Below, in pieces: positions 46,482 to 56,595 of a stretch of 64,000 bases of DNA. The notes below the pieces were generated by a model, which saw only the letters and a program-made list of their open reading frames with translations, did no database searches and had not been told where the DNA came from. This DNA comes from Burkholderia sp. NRF60-BP8. GTDB taxonomy: Bacteria > Pseudomonadota > Gammaproteobacteria > Burkholderiales > Burkholderiaceae. Positions within the stretch are counted from its first letter, which is position 1. Every line of letters begins with the position of its first letter. The translations under genes and the position numbers were made by a program. The stretch covers positions 2,294,001-2,358,000 of the forward strand of contig NZ_CP013373.1 in the NCBI RefSeq assembly GCF_001522585.2, written 5' to 3'.

Positions 46482-47032
46482 CGGCGTCTCTCCGGTGATG
46501 GCGCGCGACACGCTTGCGCGCACAACGATGCAGGTTCGCGGGTGCGCCGCACGCGCGCGCCCTCGCGCCACGCAAGCGCTAGCGCATACGCGAGCCTGCC
46601 GCGCGGAAACTGCGGCAACAGGCGGTGCGGGCCGGGACGGAAGCGGAACGGGACGCTAGGGCAACAACGATGCGCTGCCGTCGCACTGCACCGCGCTGAA
46701 CACGTGCGCGGTCACGAGATTGAAGCGGCGCGGGCCGCGATCGGAAATGGCGAAGAAGCGAGGCTCGCGTAACGGGGCGGCGCGCGTGCCGCGATCAGCA
46801 TGCCGGTTCGGCCCGGCCTGAGGCGGCGCGCCCGCCGACGGACTTCGCGTCCGGCGTATCGAAGGGCTGGCGGCTTTCACGATCGTACTCGACTGACTGA
46901 TGAAGGCAGGACACGTGTCGCAATGCCGCGTGGCGGCACGTGAGCAAGATGTCTTGCGCGCATTGCGGCGCAGTCCGGCCATCGTCGATGGCCTCGCCGC
47001 CGGTACGCGCGTGACGACTTCCTGACATTCAG
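46482..47032. other. Long leader/intergenic stretch, no gene recognised
   Basis: About 550 bp upstream of puuD hold only short open frames without ribosome-binding sites or recognisable products. One minus-strand frame (46656-46982) is Arg/Ser-rich and looks like translated noncoding GC-rich DNA. No terminator or repeat is seen. Confidence 0.5.
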
Positions 47033-47058
47033 CTTATATCACTTAAAAATTGCGTCAA
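47033..47058 (-). promoter_or_regulatory. Putative extended -10 promoter toward puuD
   Basis: On the minus strand TGATATAAG fits an extended -10 (47033-47041). A TTGACG hexamer (47053-47058) lies only 14 bp upstream, which is short. The A/T-rich patch around it is unusual here. The leader to puuD would be about 545 nt. Confidence 0.3.
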
Positions 47059-47092
47059 ATTTTCAGGTGCCGATGACGCCATCGGTCAGACG

Positions 47093-47127
47093 AAAAAAAA
47101 CGGCATCGACCGCGCGGATCGATGCCG
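47093..47127 (-). terminator. Terminator of the hut operon
   Basis: CGGCATCGA (47101-47109) pairs with TCGATGCCG (47119-47127) around a 9-nt loop; on the minus strand eight T residues follow. It lies about 90 bp after the hutG stop. Confidence 0.85.
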
Positions 47128-47215
47128 TTTTGTGCATTGCACCGGCTTGCCTGCTACGTGTCGACGGGGCGGGACGCACGGTCGCGCCGCGCCGCCGCAT
47201 GCAGGCGGCCCGTGC

Positions 47216-48013
47216 TCAACGATGTGCGAGTGCGGTTTCGACGAGCGTCTGCAGCAGCGGCACGATCCGCGCGGCACGCGCTTCGTCGTACGCGTACGGA
47301 CGCGTCTCTTCCATGTAGGTGATCTGCGACAGTTCGAGCTGCACGGCCTCGACGCCGGTATCGGGCACGCCATAGTGACGCGTGATGTAACCGCCCTTGA
47401 AGCGCCCGTTCGCGACGGCCGTATAGCCGCCGTGCGCGAGCACGCGCGCGGCCAGCGCCTCCGCGAGACCGGGCGCCGCGCTCGCGCCGCTCGACGTGCC
47501 GAAGTTGAAGTCCGGCAGGCGGCCGTCGAAGAAACGCGGCACGTGCGAGCGGATCGAATGCGCTTCCCACACGAGCACGCGGCCGTGTTCGCCCTTCAGG
47601 CGCGCGATCTCGCGTTGCAGCGCGTCGTGATACGGCAGCCAGTAGCGATCGCGGCGACGCATGATCTCGTCGTTGCCGGGCAGCGCGTTCGCCGGATACA
47701 GCGGCGCCTTGTCGAACGTATCGACCGGCACGAGCCCCGTCGTGTCCTGCCCCGGATACAGGTTCTCGTTGTCGGGCGGACGGTTCAGGTCGACGACGTA
47801 ACGCGCGTGCGACGGCACGAGGATCGAGGCGCCGAGATCGGCCGCGAAGCCGTACAGCCGCTCGAGATGCCAGTCGCAATCGTCGACGAAACGCGCGTCG
47901 GGCGTCATCGTCGCGGCGATGTCGTCGGGGATGTACGTGCCTGCGTGCGGAATCGAGATCAGCAGCGGCAGCGTGCCCTGCTTCAGCGTGAATACAGCCG
48001 GTTGTTCAGTCAT
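47216..48013 (-). CDS. hutG: N-formylglutamate deformylase
   Basis: Last step of histidine breakdown by the HutF/HutG route: N-formylglutamate is hydrolysed to glutamate and formate. The 265-residue protein has the N-formylglutamate amidohydrolase motifs SIPHAGTYIPDD, LNRPPDNENLYPGQD and VWEAHSIRSHVPRFFDG, with metal-binding His/Asp/Glu residues. It is the last gene of the operon, 61 bp after hutF, followed by a terminator at 47093-47127. Confidence 0.95.
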   Translation of the reverse strand: MTEQPAVFTLKQGTLPLLISIPHAGTYIPDDIAATMTPDARFVDDCDWHLERLYGFAADLGASILVPSHARYVVDLNRPPDNENLYPGQDTTGLVPVDTFDKAPLYPANALPGNDEIMRRRDRYWLPYHDALQREIARLKGEHGRVLVWEAHSIRSHVPRFFDGRLPDFNFGTSSGASAAPGLAEALAARVLAHGGYTAVANGRFKGGYITRHYGVPDTGVEAVQLELSQITYMEETRPYAYDEARAARIVPLLQTLVETALAHR

Positions 48014-48074
48014 GTCGCATCACCGTGTAAGAGTCTGCCGGCGCACGCATGCGGCGTGCGCCGGTTGCCGCGCA

Positions 48075-49451
48075 TCAGCGCAGCAGTTGCGCCAGCGCGG
48101 CGCGGTAGTCGGCATACGCGGCGGCTTCGTCGCGATGGCGGCGGCCGCTCACGACGCGCTCGCCGCCCGTGTAGACGTCGAGCACCGGCGTCTCGCCGTG
48201 CTCGGCGAACACGACGCCCGACAGCCATGCCGCGCTGTCGTGCTCGGCGATCGCCGGATGATCGGGATCGAGCACGAGCCAGTCGGCGCGACAGCCCGCG
48301 CGCAGCGCACCGACGCGTCGCCCGCTCGCCTGCGCGCCGCCCGCGAGCGACGCATCGAACAGGCGATCGGCGACGTGCGCCTGCGACTCGCTCGCCAGCA
48401 CGTTGCGCGCGCGGTGCACGAGCCGCTGCCCGTATTCGAGCAGGCGCAGCTCCGAGCGCCACTCGACCGACGCGTGGCTGTCCGAGCCGACGCCGATCAC
48501 GCCGCCCTGCGCGAGATAGTCGACCGCCGGGAACACGCCGTCGCCGAGGTTCGCTTCGGTCGTCAGGCACAGGCCCGCGACCGCGCGACGCTTCGCGAGC
48601 GCCGCCGTCTCGGCCGCGTCGACGTGCGTCGCGTGCACGAGGCACCAGCGCGCATCGACGTCGAAGCGATCGAGCAGCCATTGTACGGGGCGTGCACCGT
48701 AGGCGCGGACGCAGTCGTCGACTTCGGCCGTCTGCTCGGCGATGTGGATATGCACCGGCGCATCGTCGGGCAGCCCTTCGAGCAGCACGCGCAGCCCATT
48801 CTCGGACACCGCGCGCAGCGAATGCGGCGCGACGCCGTAGCGCAGCCCACCGTGTTCGGGCGCCGCGCGACGCATCGCGTCGAGCAGTTCGAGCACGCCG
48901 TCGGGCGTGTTGATGAAGCGGCGCTGGTCGTCGCGCGGCGGCTTGTTGCCGAAGCCGGCGAACTGGTACGACACGGGCAGCATCGTGATGCCGATGCCGG
49001 CCGCGCGTGCCGCATCGACCACGCGCGTGCCGAGCTCCGCGATCCGCGGATAGCGCGAGCCGTCCTGCGCATGATGCACGTAGTGGAATTCGCACACCGA
49101 CGTGTAGCCGCACTTGAGCATCTCGACATACAGCCAGCGCGCAATCGCCGCGAGCGCGTCGGGCGTGATCTTCAGTGCGAAGCGGTACATCAGGTCGCGC
49201 CAGCTCCAGAAGCTGTCGGCGGGATTCGCGCGGTATTCGGTGAGCCCGGCCATCGCGCGCTGGAACGCGTGCGAATGCAGGTTCGGCATGCCGGGCAGCA
49301 CCGGCCCGGCCGCGCGCGCGACACCTGCCGGCGCGTCGGCGTCGGGCGTCACGTCGGTCAGCGTGCCGGTTGCGTCCCAGCGCAACAGCACGTTGCGGCG
49401 CCAGCCATCGGGCAGGTAGGCATGGTCCGCGAACAACAGGGTATCGGTCAT
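48075..49451 (-). CDS. hutF: Formimidoylglutamate deiminase
   Basis: Converts N-formimidoyl-glutamate to N-formylglutamate and ammonia, upstream of HutG. It is an amidohydrolase-superfamily enzyme of 458 residues. Metal and active-site motifs are NLHSHAFQRAMAGL near the N-terminus, HIHIAEQTAEVDDC in the middle, LVHATH and GSDSHASVEW. The presence of hutF shows that this organism releases formimido nitrogen by deimination rather than by direct HutG hydrolysis to formamide. A 196-bp gap separates it from hutI upstream. Confidence 0.95.
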   Translation of the reverse strand: MTDTLLFADHAYLPDGWRRNVLLRWDATGTLTDVTPDADAPAGVARAAGPVLPGMPNLHSHAFQRAMAGLTEYRANPADSFWSWRDLMYRFALKITPDALAAIARWLYVEMLKCGYTSVCEFHYVHHAQDGSRYPRIAELGTRVVDAARAAGIGITMLPVSYQFAGFGNKPPRDDQRRFINTPDGVLELLDAMRRAAPEHGGLRYGVAPHSLRAVSENGLRVLLEGLPDDAPVHIHIAEQTAEVDDCVRAYGARPVQWLLDRFDVDARWCLVHATHVDAAETAALAKRRAVAGLCLTTEANLGDGVFPAVDYLAQGGVIGVGSDSHASVEWRSELRLLEYGQRLVHRARNVLASESQAHVADRLFDASLAGGAQASGRRVGALRAGCRADWLVLDPDHPAIAEHDSAAWLSGVVFAEHGETPVLDVYTGGERVVSGRRHRDEAAAYADYRAALAQLLR

Positions 49452-49647
49452 GGCGAGTCCTCATCGACCGGCTCGAGCGCGTCAGCGTCTCGTCCGGCCC
49501 GGTGCCGCGGCCGGCAGGCGCGCGCGTCGCGCCCAGCGCCCGCCTCGCGGCGATCGACCGGAGGGCGCCGTGGTGCGCCGGGTCCGGTCCCATGCAAAAC
49601 GTCGGCCGGACCGGGCCGTCACGACCCGGCCCGCGCCGTCGCGAAAC

Positions 49648-50871
49648 TTATCCGTTCATCCGGCGAAACACGGTCGTGCCGCCGCGTACGACCTGCTCGC
49701 ACAGCGGCCGGCCGATCCAGTACGCGAGCTCGGCCAGCGAGCCGACCGACCAGACGGCGAAATCGGCCTGACGACCGACTTCGAGCGCGCCGTGGCGATC
49801 CGCGCGGCCCAGCGCCGCGGCCGCGTGGCGCGTCACGCCCTGCAGCACCTCGGGCACCGTCATGCGGAACAGCGTGCAGCCCATGTTCAGCGTCAGCAGC
49901 AGCGATTCGAGCGGCGACGTGCCGGGGTTGTGGTCGGTCGCCAGTGCGATCGGCACGCCGTGCTTGCGCAGCAGCTCGATCGGCGGCAGTTGTGTTTCGC
50001 GGATGAAGTAGTACGCGCCAGGCAGCAGCACGGCGACCGTGCCGGCCGCCTTCATCGCCTCGACACCGGCTTCGTCGAGAAATTCGAGGTGGTCGGCGGA
50101 CAGCGCGCGGTAACGCGCGGCGAGCGCCGTCCCGCCCGCATTCGACAGTTGCTCCGCATGCAGCTTCACCGGCAACCCGCGCCGCGTCGCGGCGTCGAAC
50201 ACGCGCTCGGTCTGCGCGAGCGAAAAGCCGATGCGCTCGCAGAACACGTCGACCGCGTCGACGAGCCCTTCGTCGGCCAGCGTCGGCAGCATCCGGTCGC
50301 ATACTTCGTCGATGTACGCGTCCGCGCGCCCCGCATATTCGGGCGGCAGCGCGTGCGCGCCGAGAAAGGTCGTGTAGACCGTGACGGGGAAGCGCTCGCC
50401 GAGCTGGCGCGCGACGCGCAGCATCTTGCGCTCGCTCGCGAGGTCGAGCCCGTAGCCCGACTTGATCTCGATCGCGGTCACGCCTTCGGCGAGCAGCGGC
50501 TGCAGGCGCGCGGCGGCCTGCACGAACAGCGTCGTCTCGTCGGCCGCGCGCGTCGCGCGCACCGTCGACACGATCCCGCCGCCCTGCCGGGCGATTTCCT
50601 CGTAGCTGACGCCGGCGAGGCGCTGCGCGAACTCGTCCGCACGCGTGCCGCCATACACGAGGTGCGTATGGCAGTCGACGAGGCCCGGCGTCACCCACGC
50701 GCCGTGCAGGTCTTCGCGCCGCCAATGCGCATAGCCGTGCGGCAGCGCGGACAACGCGCCGAGCCACGCGATCGCGCCGGTTTCGTCGACGGCGATCGCC
50801 GCGTCGTCGATCGTCTCGTCGGGATGGCCATGCGGACACAGCCTCAGGTGATGCCAGACAGTCGGTTTCAT
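49648..50871 (-). CDS. hutI: Imidazolonepropionase
   Basis: Hydrolyses 4-imidazolone-5-propionate to N-formimidoyl-glutamate. The 407-residue amidohydrolase has the zinc-binding [14 protein letters not shown] near residue 75, the active-site [12 protein letters not shown] loop, the KSGYGLD segment, the metal-binding KLHAEQLSN and [10 protein letters not shown]. It lies 4 bp after hutD (stop of hutD at 50876 is upstream of its ATG at 50871), so the two are tightly packed. Confidence 0.96.
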   Translation of the reverse strand: MKPTVWHHLRLCPHGHPDETIDDAAIAVDETGAIAWLGALSALPHGYAHWRREDLHGAWVTPGLVDCHTHLVYGGTRADEFAQRLAGVSYEEIARQGGGIVSTVRATRAADETTLFVQAAARLQPLLAEGVTAIEIKSGYGLDLASERKMLRVARQLGERFPVTVYTTFLGAHALPPEYAGRADAYIDEVCDRMLPTLADEGLVDAVDVFCERIGFSLAQTERVFDAATRRGLPVKLHAEQLSNAGGTALAARYRALSADHLEFLDEAGVEAMKAAGTVAVLLPGAYYFIRETQLPPIELLRKHGVPIALATDHNPGTSPLESLLLTLNMGCTLFRMTVPEVLQGVTRHAAAALGRADRHGALEVGRQADFAVWSVGSLAELAYWIGRPLCEQVVRGGTTVFRRMNG

Positions 50872-50875
50872 GCGT

Positions 50876-51487
50876 TCAGTCTCGTTCGCCGACGGTGAGC
50901 GAGACGGCGAGCAGCGCGCCGCTTCCGCTCACGACGACGTCAAACGCACGCCGCGGCCCGTCGAGCCGCAACGTGTCCATTTCCTGCAGTGCGTGGTGCG
51001 CGCCGTCGATCTCGACGCCGACCGCACCCGTCGCGCAGAACAGCAGTACGGTGTCGGCGCACGCGATGCGGTGCATGCCCTCGGGCCACACGTCGACCGA
51101 CCCGCGCGCGGCCGAACGGCGCGTCATCAGGTTGAAGTCGCGCGTCGCGCCGTCGTGCAGCGTCGCGTCGATCGCCGTCTCGCCCGCGAAATCCGCGCGG
51201 GCGAGCGGTGCGTCGAGCACGTGCCGCGTGCCGCCCGCTTCGGCGAGCGTCATGCCCGCGCCGGACAGCAGCACGAGCGTGCGGTCGACGCCGTCGAAAC
51301 GCGAGAACGGCCCGGCCGCGCCGACGTCCGCGACGCTTACGCGCCATGCGAACGCGTCGAGCGCAGCACCGGGCGGGAACGCGCCGATCTCGCGCGTCAC
51401 GCCGCCGCCGTTCTTCCACGGCGACGCAACGAGATCCGCTGCGTGGATCATCGTTGCGGTCACCGGCGCCTGATCCAGCGCCGCCAT
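50876..51487 (-). CDS. hutD: HutD family protein
   Basis: A 203-residue cupin-fold protein of the HutD family, found in hut operons of proteobacteria. In Pseudomonas it affects fitness and limits hut expression, possibly by binding urocanate or formylglutamate; its biochemistry is unclear. Recognisable features are the N-terminal [16 protein letters not shown] and the [16 protein letters not shown] motif. ATG at 51487 lies 2 bp after the hutU stop. Reading frames upstream belong to hutU's antisense or shadow frames and are not part of it. Confidence 0.9.
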   Translation of the reverse strand: MAALDQAPVTATMIHAADLVASPWKNGGGVTREIGAFPPGAALDAFAWRVSVADVGAAGPFSRFDGVDRTLVLLSGAGMTLAEAGGTRHVLDAPLARADFAGETAIDATLHDGATRDFNLMTRRSAARGSVDVWPEGMHRIACADTVLLFCATGAVGVEIDGAHHALQEMDTLRLDGPRRAFDVVVSGSGALLAVSLTVGERD

Positions 51488-51489
51488 GC

Positions 51490-53178
51490 TCAACGACCGA
51501 GCATCGGCAGCTTCAGGCCGGCTTCGCGAGCCGTCTGCTGCGCGAGTTCGTAGCCGGCATCCGCATGGCGCATCACGCCGGTTGCCGGGTCGTTCAGCAG
51601 CACGCGACCGAGACGCTCGTGCGCGTCGGCCGTCCCGTCGGCGACGATCACGACGCCCGAGTGCTGCGAGAAGCCCATGCCGACGCCGCCGCCATGGTGC
51701 AGCGACACCCACGACGCGCCGCCTGCCGTGTTCAGCAGCGCGTTGAGCAGCGGCCAGTCGCTGACGGCGTCGGAACCGTCCTTCATCGATTCCGTCTCGC
51801 GGTTCGGGCTCGCGACCGAACCGGTGTCGAGGTGGTCGCGGCCGATCACGATCGGGGCCTTCAGTTCGCCGTTCTTCACCATCTCGTTGAACGCCTGGCC
51901 GAGGCGATAGCGATCCTTCACGCCGACCCAGCAGATCCGTGCCGGCAGGCCCTGGAACGCGATGCGCTCGCGCGCCATGTCGAGCCAGTTGTGCAGGTGC
52001 GGATCGTCGGGGATCAGCTCCTTCACCTTCTGGTCGGTCTTGTAGATGTCTTCCGGATCGCCCGACAGCGCGACCCAGCGGAACGGGCCCTTGCCTTCGC
52101 AGAACAGCGGGCGGATGTACGCCGGCACGAAGCCCGGGAAGTCGAACGCGTTCTCGACGCCCATTTCCAGCGCCATCTGGCGGATGTTGTTGCCATAGTC
52201 GAGCGTCGCGGCACCGCGTTCCTGCAGCGCCAGCATCGCGCGCACCTGCACCGCCATCGACTGCTTCGCGACCTTCACGATGCTTTGCGGATCGACCTTC
52301 TGCGCCTCGCGCCATTGCGCGACGGTCCAGCCCTGCGGCAGGTAGCCGTTGATCGGGTCGTGCGCGCTCGTCTGGTCGGTCACGCAGTCCGGCGTGATGC
52401 CGCGCGCGACGAGTTCCGCGAACACGTCGGCCGCATTGCCGAGCAGGCCGACCGACACCGGCTTGCCGGTGCGCTTCGCTTCGTCGATCATGCCGAGCGC
52501 TTCGTCGAGCGTCGTCGCCTTCTTGTCGACGTAGCGCGTCTTCAGGCGGAAGTCGATACGCGTCTCGTCGCACTCGACCGCGATCATCGAGAAGCCGGCC
52601 ATCGTCGCGGCGAGCGGTTGCGCGCCGCCCATCCCGCCCAGGCCGCCCGTCAGGATCCAGCGGCCCGACGGATCGCCGTTGAAGTGCTGGTTCGCGACCG
52701 AGAAGAAGGTTTCGTAGGTGCCCTGCACGATGCCCTGGCTGCCGATGTAGATCCAGCTGCCGGCCGTCATCTGGCCGTACATCATCAGGCCCTTGCGGTC
52801 GAGCTCGTGGAAGTGATCCCAGTTCGCCCAGTGCGGCACCAGGTTCGAGTTCGCGAGCAGCACGCGCGGCGCATCCTTGTGCGTGCGGAACACGCCGACC
52901 GGCTTGCCCGACTGGATCAGCAGCGTTTCGTTTTCCTCGAGATCCTTCAGTGACGCGAGGATCTGGTCGTAGCACTCCCAGTTGCGCGCCGCGCGGCCGA
53001 TGCCGCCGTACACGACGAGCGCGTGCGGATGCTCGGCGACTTCCGGATCGAGGTTGTTCTGGATCATCCGGTAGGCCGCTTCGGCCAGCCAGGTCTTGCA
53101 GGTTTTCTCGCTGCCGCGCGGCGCGCGGATCGTGCGCGTCGGATCGAGGCGGGGATCGATGTGTTTCGGATGGTTCAT
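51490..53178 (-). CDS. hutU: Urocanate hydratase
   Basis: Converts urocanate to 4-imidazolone-5-propionate with tightly bound NAD+. The 562-residue protein is full length. Conserved blocks include [17 protein letters not shown], the NAD-binding [48 protein letters not shown] (containing the active-site Cys region) and [18 protein letters not shown] near the C-terminus. It lies 39 bp after hutC and 2 bp before hutD. Confidence 0.97.
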   Translation of the reverse strand: MNHPKHIDPRLDPTRTIRAPRGSEKTCKTWLAEAAYRMIQNNLDPEVAEHPHALVVYGGIGRAARNWECYDQILASLKDLEENETLLIQSGKPVGVFRTHKDAPRVLLANSNLVPHWANWDHFHELDRKGLMMYGQMTAGSWIYIGSQGIVQGTYETFFSVANQHFNGDPSGRWILTGGLGGMGGAQPLAATMAGFSMIAVECDETRIDFRLKTRYVDKKATTLDEALGMIDEAKRTGKPVSVGLLGNAADVFAELVARGITPDCVTDQTSAHDPINGYLPQGWTVAQWREAQKVDPQSIVKVAKQSMAVQVRAMLALQERGAATLDYGNNIRQMALEMGVENAFDFPGFVPAYIRPLFCEGKGPFRWVALSGDPEDIYKTDQKVKELIPDDPHLHNWLDMARERIAFQGLPARICWVGVKDRYRLGQAFNEMVKNGELKAPIVIGRDHLDTGSVASPNRETESMKDGSDAVSDWPLLNALLNTAGGASWVSLHHGGGVGMGFSQHSGVVIVADGTADAHERLGRVLLNDPATGVMRHADAGYELAQQTAREAGLKLPMLGR

Positions 53179-53217
53179 GACGACTGCTCCCGAAGGAAAA
53201 TGAATATCAACAAGGAA

Positions 53218-53913
53218 TCAGAAATGCCCGGTGAAGCGATAACGGCTGCCGGGATGCCACAGATTCGCCACCGAGGCGACGACGCCCTGCGACCAGGTGC
53301 GCCGATGTAAAACCAGACACGGCTCGACGTCGTCCATCCGCAGCTGCTCGCGCCGCTCCGGCGTCGGGGCCGCCGCTTCGATCCGGTACTCGACGCGCTG
53401 CAGCGGCGCCGCGCGCATCAGGTACAGGTTCGGCGTCGTGTTCGTGAAATCCTGCGCGGCGTAATCCGGCGCGACCGCCGGATTCACCCATCGTTCTTCG
53501 AGCTGCACCGGCTCGCCGTTCTCGAAGTGCAGCACCTGCGAATGAAACAGCTTCGTGCGCACGGCCACCTGCATCTCGTCGGCGAGCGCCTCGTCGGCGC
53601 GGATCGTGTCGAGCCCGAGCACGCTCGCGCGATACGCATGCCCGCGCGCGCCGACTTCCTCGGAGATGCTGCGGATCGCCACCAGCGTCGACTCGTACTT
53701 CGGCCGCGCGACGTAGGTGCCGGCGCCCTTCATCCGCGTGAGCACCTGCTCGGCCGTCAACTCGCGCAACGCGCGGTTGACGGTCATGCGCGCCACCTTG
53801 AACTCGCGCGCCAGCTCGTTCTCGGACGGCACCTGGTCGCCCTCCTCCCACTCGCCGGCGTGGATGCGGGCCAGGATGAAGTCCTTGATCTCCTGGTAGA
53901 CCGGCGCGCTCAT
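53218..53913 (-). CDS. hutC: Histidine utilisation repressor HutC (GntR family)
   Basis: Urocanate-responsive repressor of the hut genes. The 231-residue protein has an N-terminal GntR winged HTH (IHAGEWEEGDQVPSENELAREFKVARMTVNRALRELTAEQ) and a C-terminal UTRA effector domain. It lies 4 bp after hutH within the operon it controls, so it is autoregulated. The TGTCTAGACA palindromes upstream of hutH are its likely operators. Confidence 0.95.
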   Translation of the reverse strand: MSAPVYQEIKDFILARIHAGEWEEGDQVPSENELAREFKVARMTVNRALRELTAEQVLTRMKGAGTYVARPKYESTLVAIRSISEEVGARGHAYRASVLGLDTIRADEALADEMQVAVRTKLFHSQVLHFENGEPVQLEERWVNPAVAPDYAAQDFTNTTPNLYLMRAAPLQRVEYRIEAAAPTPERREQLRMDDVEPCLVLHRRTWSQGVVASVANLWHPGSRYRFTGHF

Positions 53914-53917
53914 CGGC

Positions 53918-55441
53918 TTACTGTTCCGATGCGAACGAGAACGGTGCGACCTTCGCGAACGCGCGCTCGCCGACGAGCTTCGCGATCACCGCGATGTCCG
54001 GCGCGAAGTAGTGGTCGAGCTCGTAGTGCGCGACCTTGCTGCGGATGATTTCCATCACCGGCGCGAGCTTCGGGCTCGTGTGGTACGGCGCGCGCAGGTC
54101 GACGCCCTGGGCGGCGGCCAGCAGTTCGATCGCGAGGATGTGCTTCGTGTTGTCCGCGATGTCGGCGAGCTTGCGCGCGGCGAACGTCGCCATCGACACG
54201 TGGTCTTCCTGGTTTGCGGAAGTCGGCAGCGAATCGACCGATGCCGGGTGCGCGAGCGTCTTGTTTTCCGACGCGAGGGCGGCCGCCGTCACGTGGGCGA
54301 TCATGAAGCCGGAGTTCACGCCGCCGTCCTTCACGAGGAACGGGGGCAGGCCCGACAGCGTCGCATCGATCAGCAGCGCGATGCGGCGCTCGGCCAGCGC
54401 GCCGATTTCCGCCGCGGCGAGCGCGAGGTTGTCGGCCGCGAACGCGACGGGCTCGGCGTGGAAGTTGCCGCCCGACAGCACTTCGCCGGTATCCGGGAAG
54501 ATCAGCGGGTTGTCCGACACGGCGTTCGCTTCGACCAGCAGCACGTCGGCCGCATGGCGCATCTGGTCCAGGCACGCGCCCATCACCTGCGGCTGGCAGC
54601 GCAGGCTGTACGGATCCTGCACCTTGTCGCAGTCGCGGTGCGACTGGTTGATCGGCGAGCCTTCGAGCAGTTCGCGGTACGACGCGGCCGCGTCGATCTG
54701 GCCTCGATGGCCGCGCAGTTCGTGGATGCGCGCGTCGAACGGCTTCACCGAGCCGGCTGCCGCGTCGACCGACAGCGCGCCCGCGACGAGCGCGGTGCGG
54801 TACAGGTCCTCGATCGCGAACATGTTGTCGAGCGCGAGCGCCGTCGACGCCTGCGTGCCGTTCAGGAGCGCCAGGCCTTCCTTCGCCTGCAGCGTCAGCG
54901 GCGCGAGGCCCGCGACGCGCAAGCCCTCGAGCGCGCTCGCCCGCTCGCCGCGGATGAACACTTCGCCGACGCCGAGCAGCACGGCCGACATGTGCGCGAG
55001 CGGCGCGAGGTCGCCCGATGCACCGACCGAGCCCTTCACCGGGATCAGCGGCAGCACGTCGGCGTTGAACAGCGTGATCAGCGCATCCATCACCTCACGG
55101 CGGATGCCCGAGTGGCCGCGGCCGAGGCTCGACAGCTTCAGCGCCATCAGCAGGCGCACCGACGAGCGCGCCATCGGCTCGCCAACGCCGACCGCGTGCG
55201 ACAGCACCAGGTTCTTCTGCAGCAGTTCGAGCTGGTCGTGCGGGATGTGGGTGCTCGCCAGGCGGCCGAAGCCCGTGTTGATGCCGTAGGCCGGCTCGCC
55301 CTTCGCCGCGATGTCGGCGACGGCCTTCGCGCCCGCGTCGATCTTCGCGAAGCTCGCCGGGTCGAGCTTCAGTTGCACGGATTCGCGAGCGATCCGGCGC
55401 AGTTGCGGGAGGGTCAGGTGGCCGGGGGTCAACGTAATCAT
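53918..55441 (-). CDS. hutH: Histidine ammonia-lyase
   Basis: First step of histidine breakdown: deamination to urocanate. The 507-residue protein contains the ASG triad in [16 protein letters not shown], which cyclises to the MIO electrophile. Other motifs are the catalytic Tyr region ([11 protein letters not shown]), [10 protein letters not shown] and [15 protein letters not shown] at 55441 ([13 protein letters not shown]) is chosen. The frame runs on to 55603, but that would span both operators. It is the first gene of the hut operon. Confidence 0.97.
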   Translation of the reverse strand: MITLTPGHLTLPQLRRIARESVQLKLDPASFAKIDAGAKAVADIAAKGEPAYGINTGFGRLASTHIPHDQLELLQKNLVLSHAVGVGEPMARSSVRLLMALKLSSLGRGHSGIRREVMDALITLFNADVLPLIPVKGSVGASGDLAPLAHMSAVLLGVGEVFIRGERASALEGLRVAGLAPLTLQAKEGLALLNGTQASTALALDNMFAIEDLYRTALVAGALSVDAAAGSVKPFDARIHELRGHRGQIDAAASYRELLEGSPINQSHRDCDKVQDPYSLRCQPQVMGACLDQMRHAADVLLVEANAVSDNPLIFPDTGEVLSGGNFHAEPVAFAADNLALAAAEIGALAERRIALLIDATLSGLPPFLVKDGGVNSGFMIAHVTAAALASENKTLAHPASVDSLPTSANQEDHVSMATFAARKLADIADNTKHILAIELLAAAQGVDLRAPYHTSPKLAPVMEIIRSKVAHYELDHYFAPDIAVIAKLVGERAFAKVAPFSFASEQ

Positions 55442-55452
55442 GTGAGCAATCC

Positions 55453-55462
55453 TGTCTAGACA
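55453..55462. promoter_or_regulatory. HutC operator 1
   Basis: A perfect 10-bp palindrome TGTCTAGACA, 11 bp upstream of the hutH ATG. The same core recurs 45 bp away. GntR/HutC sites in proteobacteria are of this TGTNTANACA form. Confidence 0.75.
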
Positions 55463-55496
55463 AGTTCGGAATGGATTGAAGTGTAGCCACGTCAAC

Positions 55497-55508
55497 TTGT
55501 CTAGACAA
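55497..55508. promoter_or_regulatory. HutC operator 2
   Basis: A perfect 12-bp palindrome TTGTCTAGACAA. On the minus strand a TTGACG hexamer (55490-55495) lies directly next to it, so a bound repressor would cover the -35 region of hutH. It is 145 bp from the divergent binding-protein gene. Confidence 0.75.
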
Positions 55509-55593
55509 CCCGTTTTTCGCCGATTTCGACTCGGGAGTTTCCCTGATGCCCCGCAGCCCCGCCGGACTGGCCCGTCAGGACCGGGCATTAACA

Positions 55594-55625
55594 TATGTTG
55601 CAATTATTTTGTCTTTGGCAACATA
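55594..55625. promoter_or_regulatory. Inverted repeat upstream of the amino-acid-binding protein gene
   Basis: TATGTTGC (55594-55601) and its exact complement GCAACATA (55618-55625) are 24 bp apart centre to centre, in an A/T-rich patch 28 bp upstream of the ATG. Likely operator; it does not resemble the HutC sites. Confidence 0.5.
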
Positions 55626-55653
55626 CGAATCACCATTCGCTCCGGAGACCGCC

Positions 55654-56574
55654 ATGCCCTTCCCGTCACGATTCGCCGCCCGCGTCGGCCGCTCCCTGCT
55701 CGTCGCCGCGTGCGCGCTCGCATGCGGCGCGCCCTTCGCCGCCGAGCCACCGTCCGGCACGCTCGAGAAAGTCCGGCAGGCCAACCTGATTTCGATCGGC
55801 CATCGCGAAACGTCGGTGCCGTTCTCGTATGTCGATGCGGGCGGCAAGGTCATCGGCTTCTCGCAGGACCTGTGCGATCGCGTGATCGCCGCGGTGAAGG
55901 CGCGCACCGGCAAGCCCGACCTGCAGGTGCGCTTCATTCCGGTCACGTCGCAGAACCGCATTCCGCTCGTGCAGAACGGCACCGTCGATCTCGAATGCGG
56001 CGTGACGACCAATCTCGCCGCGCGCCATGCGCAGGTCGCGTTCTCGACCACCTTCTTCGTCGCGACGACGCGCCTGCTCACGCGCACGAACTCGGGCATC
56101 CGCGACTTCCCCGATCTCGCCGGCAAGACGGTCGTGACGAACCAGGGCACGACGTCCGAACGCCTGCTGCGCAAGATGAACGAGGAAAAGAAGATGAACA
56201 TGCAGATCATCAGCGCGAAGGACTACGGCGAAGGACGCCTCACGCTCGAATCGGGTCGCGCGGCCGCGTACATGATGGACGACGTGCTGCTCGCGGGCGT
56301 GCGCCAGCTCGCCGCGAAACCGGCCGACTGGCAGATCGTCGGCACGCCGCAATCATCGGAAGCCTACGGGTTCATGCTGCGCAAGGACGATCCGCAGTTC
56401 AAGGCGCTCGTCGACGGCGTGCTCGTGCAGTTGATGAAAAGCGGCGAGATCAACGCGCTGTACGACAAATGGTTCATGAAGCCGGTGCCGCCGAAGGGGC
56501 TGGCGTTCGACTTCCCGATGAGCGACGCGATCAAGGCGCGCTATGCGGCGCCGAACGACGCGCCGCTCGAGTAA
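55654..56574 (+). CDS. Periplasmic amino acid-binding protein of an ABC transporter (GltI-like)
   Basis: A 306-residue solute-binding protein of family 3, which delivers polar amino acids to an ABC importer. A signal peptide is visible (MPFPSRFAARVGRSLLVAACALACGAPFAA). The mature part shows the GltI-like pattern ISIGHRETSVPFSYVD, IGFSQDLCDRVIAAV, RIPLVQNGTVDLECGVTTN and SEAYGFMLRKDDPQF, suggesting glutamate/aspartate. ATG at 55654 has CCGGAG upstream. No permease or ATPase gene follows; the next gene is convergent 21 bp away. It is divergent from hutH. Confidence 0.9.
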   Translation: MPFPSRFAARVGRSLLVAACALACGAPFAAEPPSGTLEKVRQANLISIGHRETSVPFSYVDAGGKVIGFSQDLCDRVIAAVKARTGKPDLQVRFIPVTSQNRIPLVQNGTVDLECGVTTNLAARHAQVAFSTTFFVATTRLLTRTNSGIRDFPDLAGKTVVTNQGTTSERLLRKMNEEKKMNMQIISAKDYGEGRLTLESGRAAAYMMDDVLLAGVRQLAAKPADWQIVGTPQSSEAYGFMLRKDDPQFKALVDGVLVQLMKSGEINALYDKWFMKPVPPKGLAFDFPMSDAIKARYAAPNDAPLE

Positions 56575-56595
56575 GCGCCGCGCGTCGACACCGGC

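Noticed and set aside
46656..46982. 108-codon frame in the gap upstream of puuD
   Set aside because: Arg/Ser/Pro-rich, no ribosome-binding site, no family features; looks like translated noncoding DNA.
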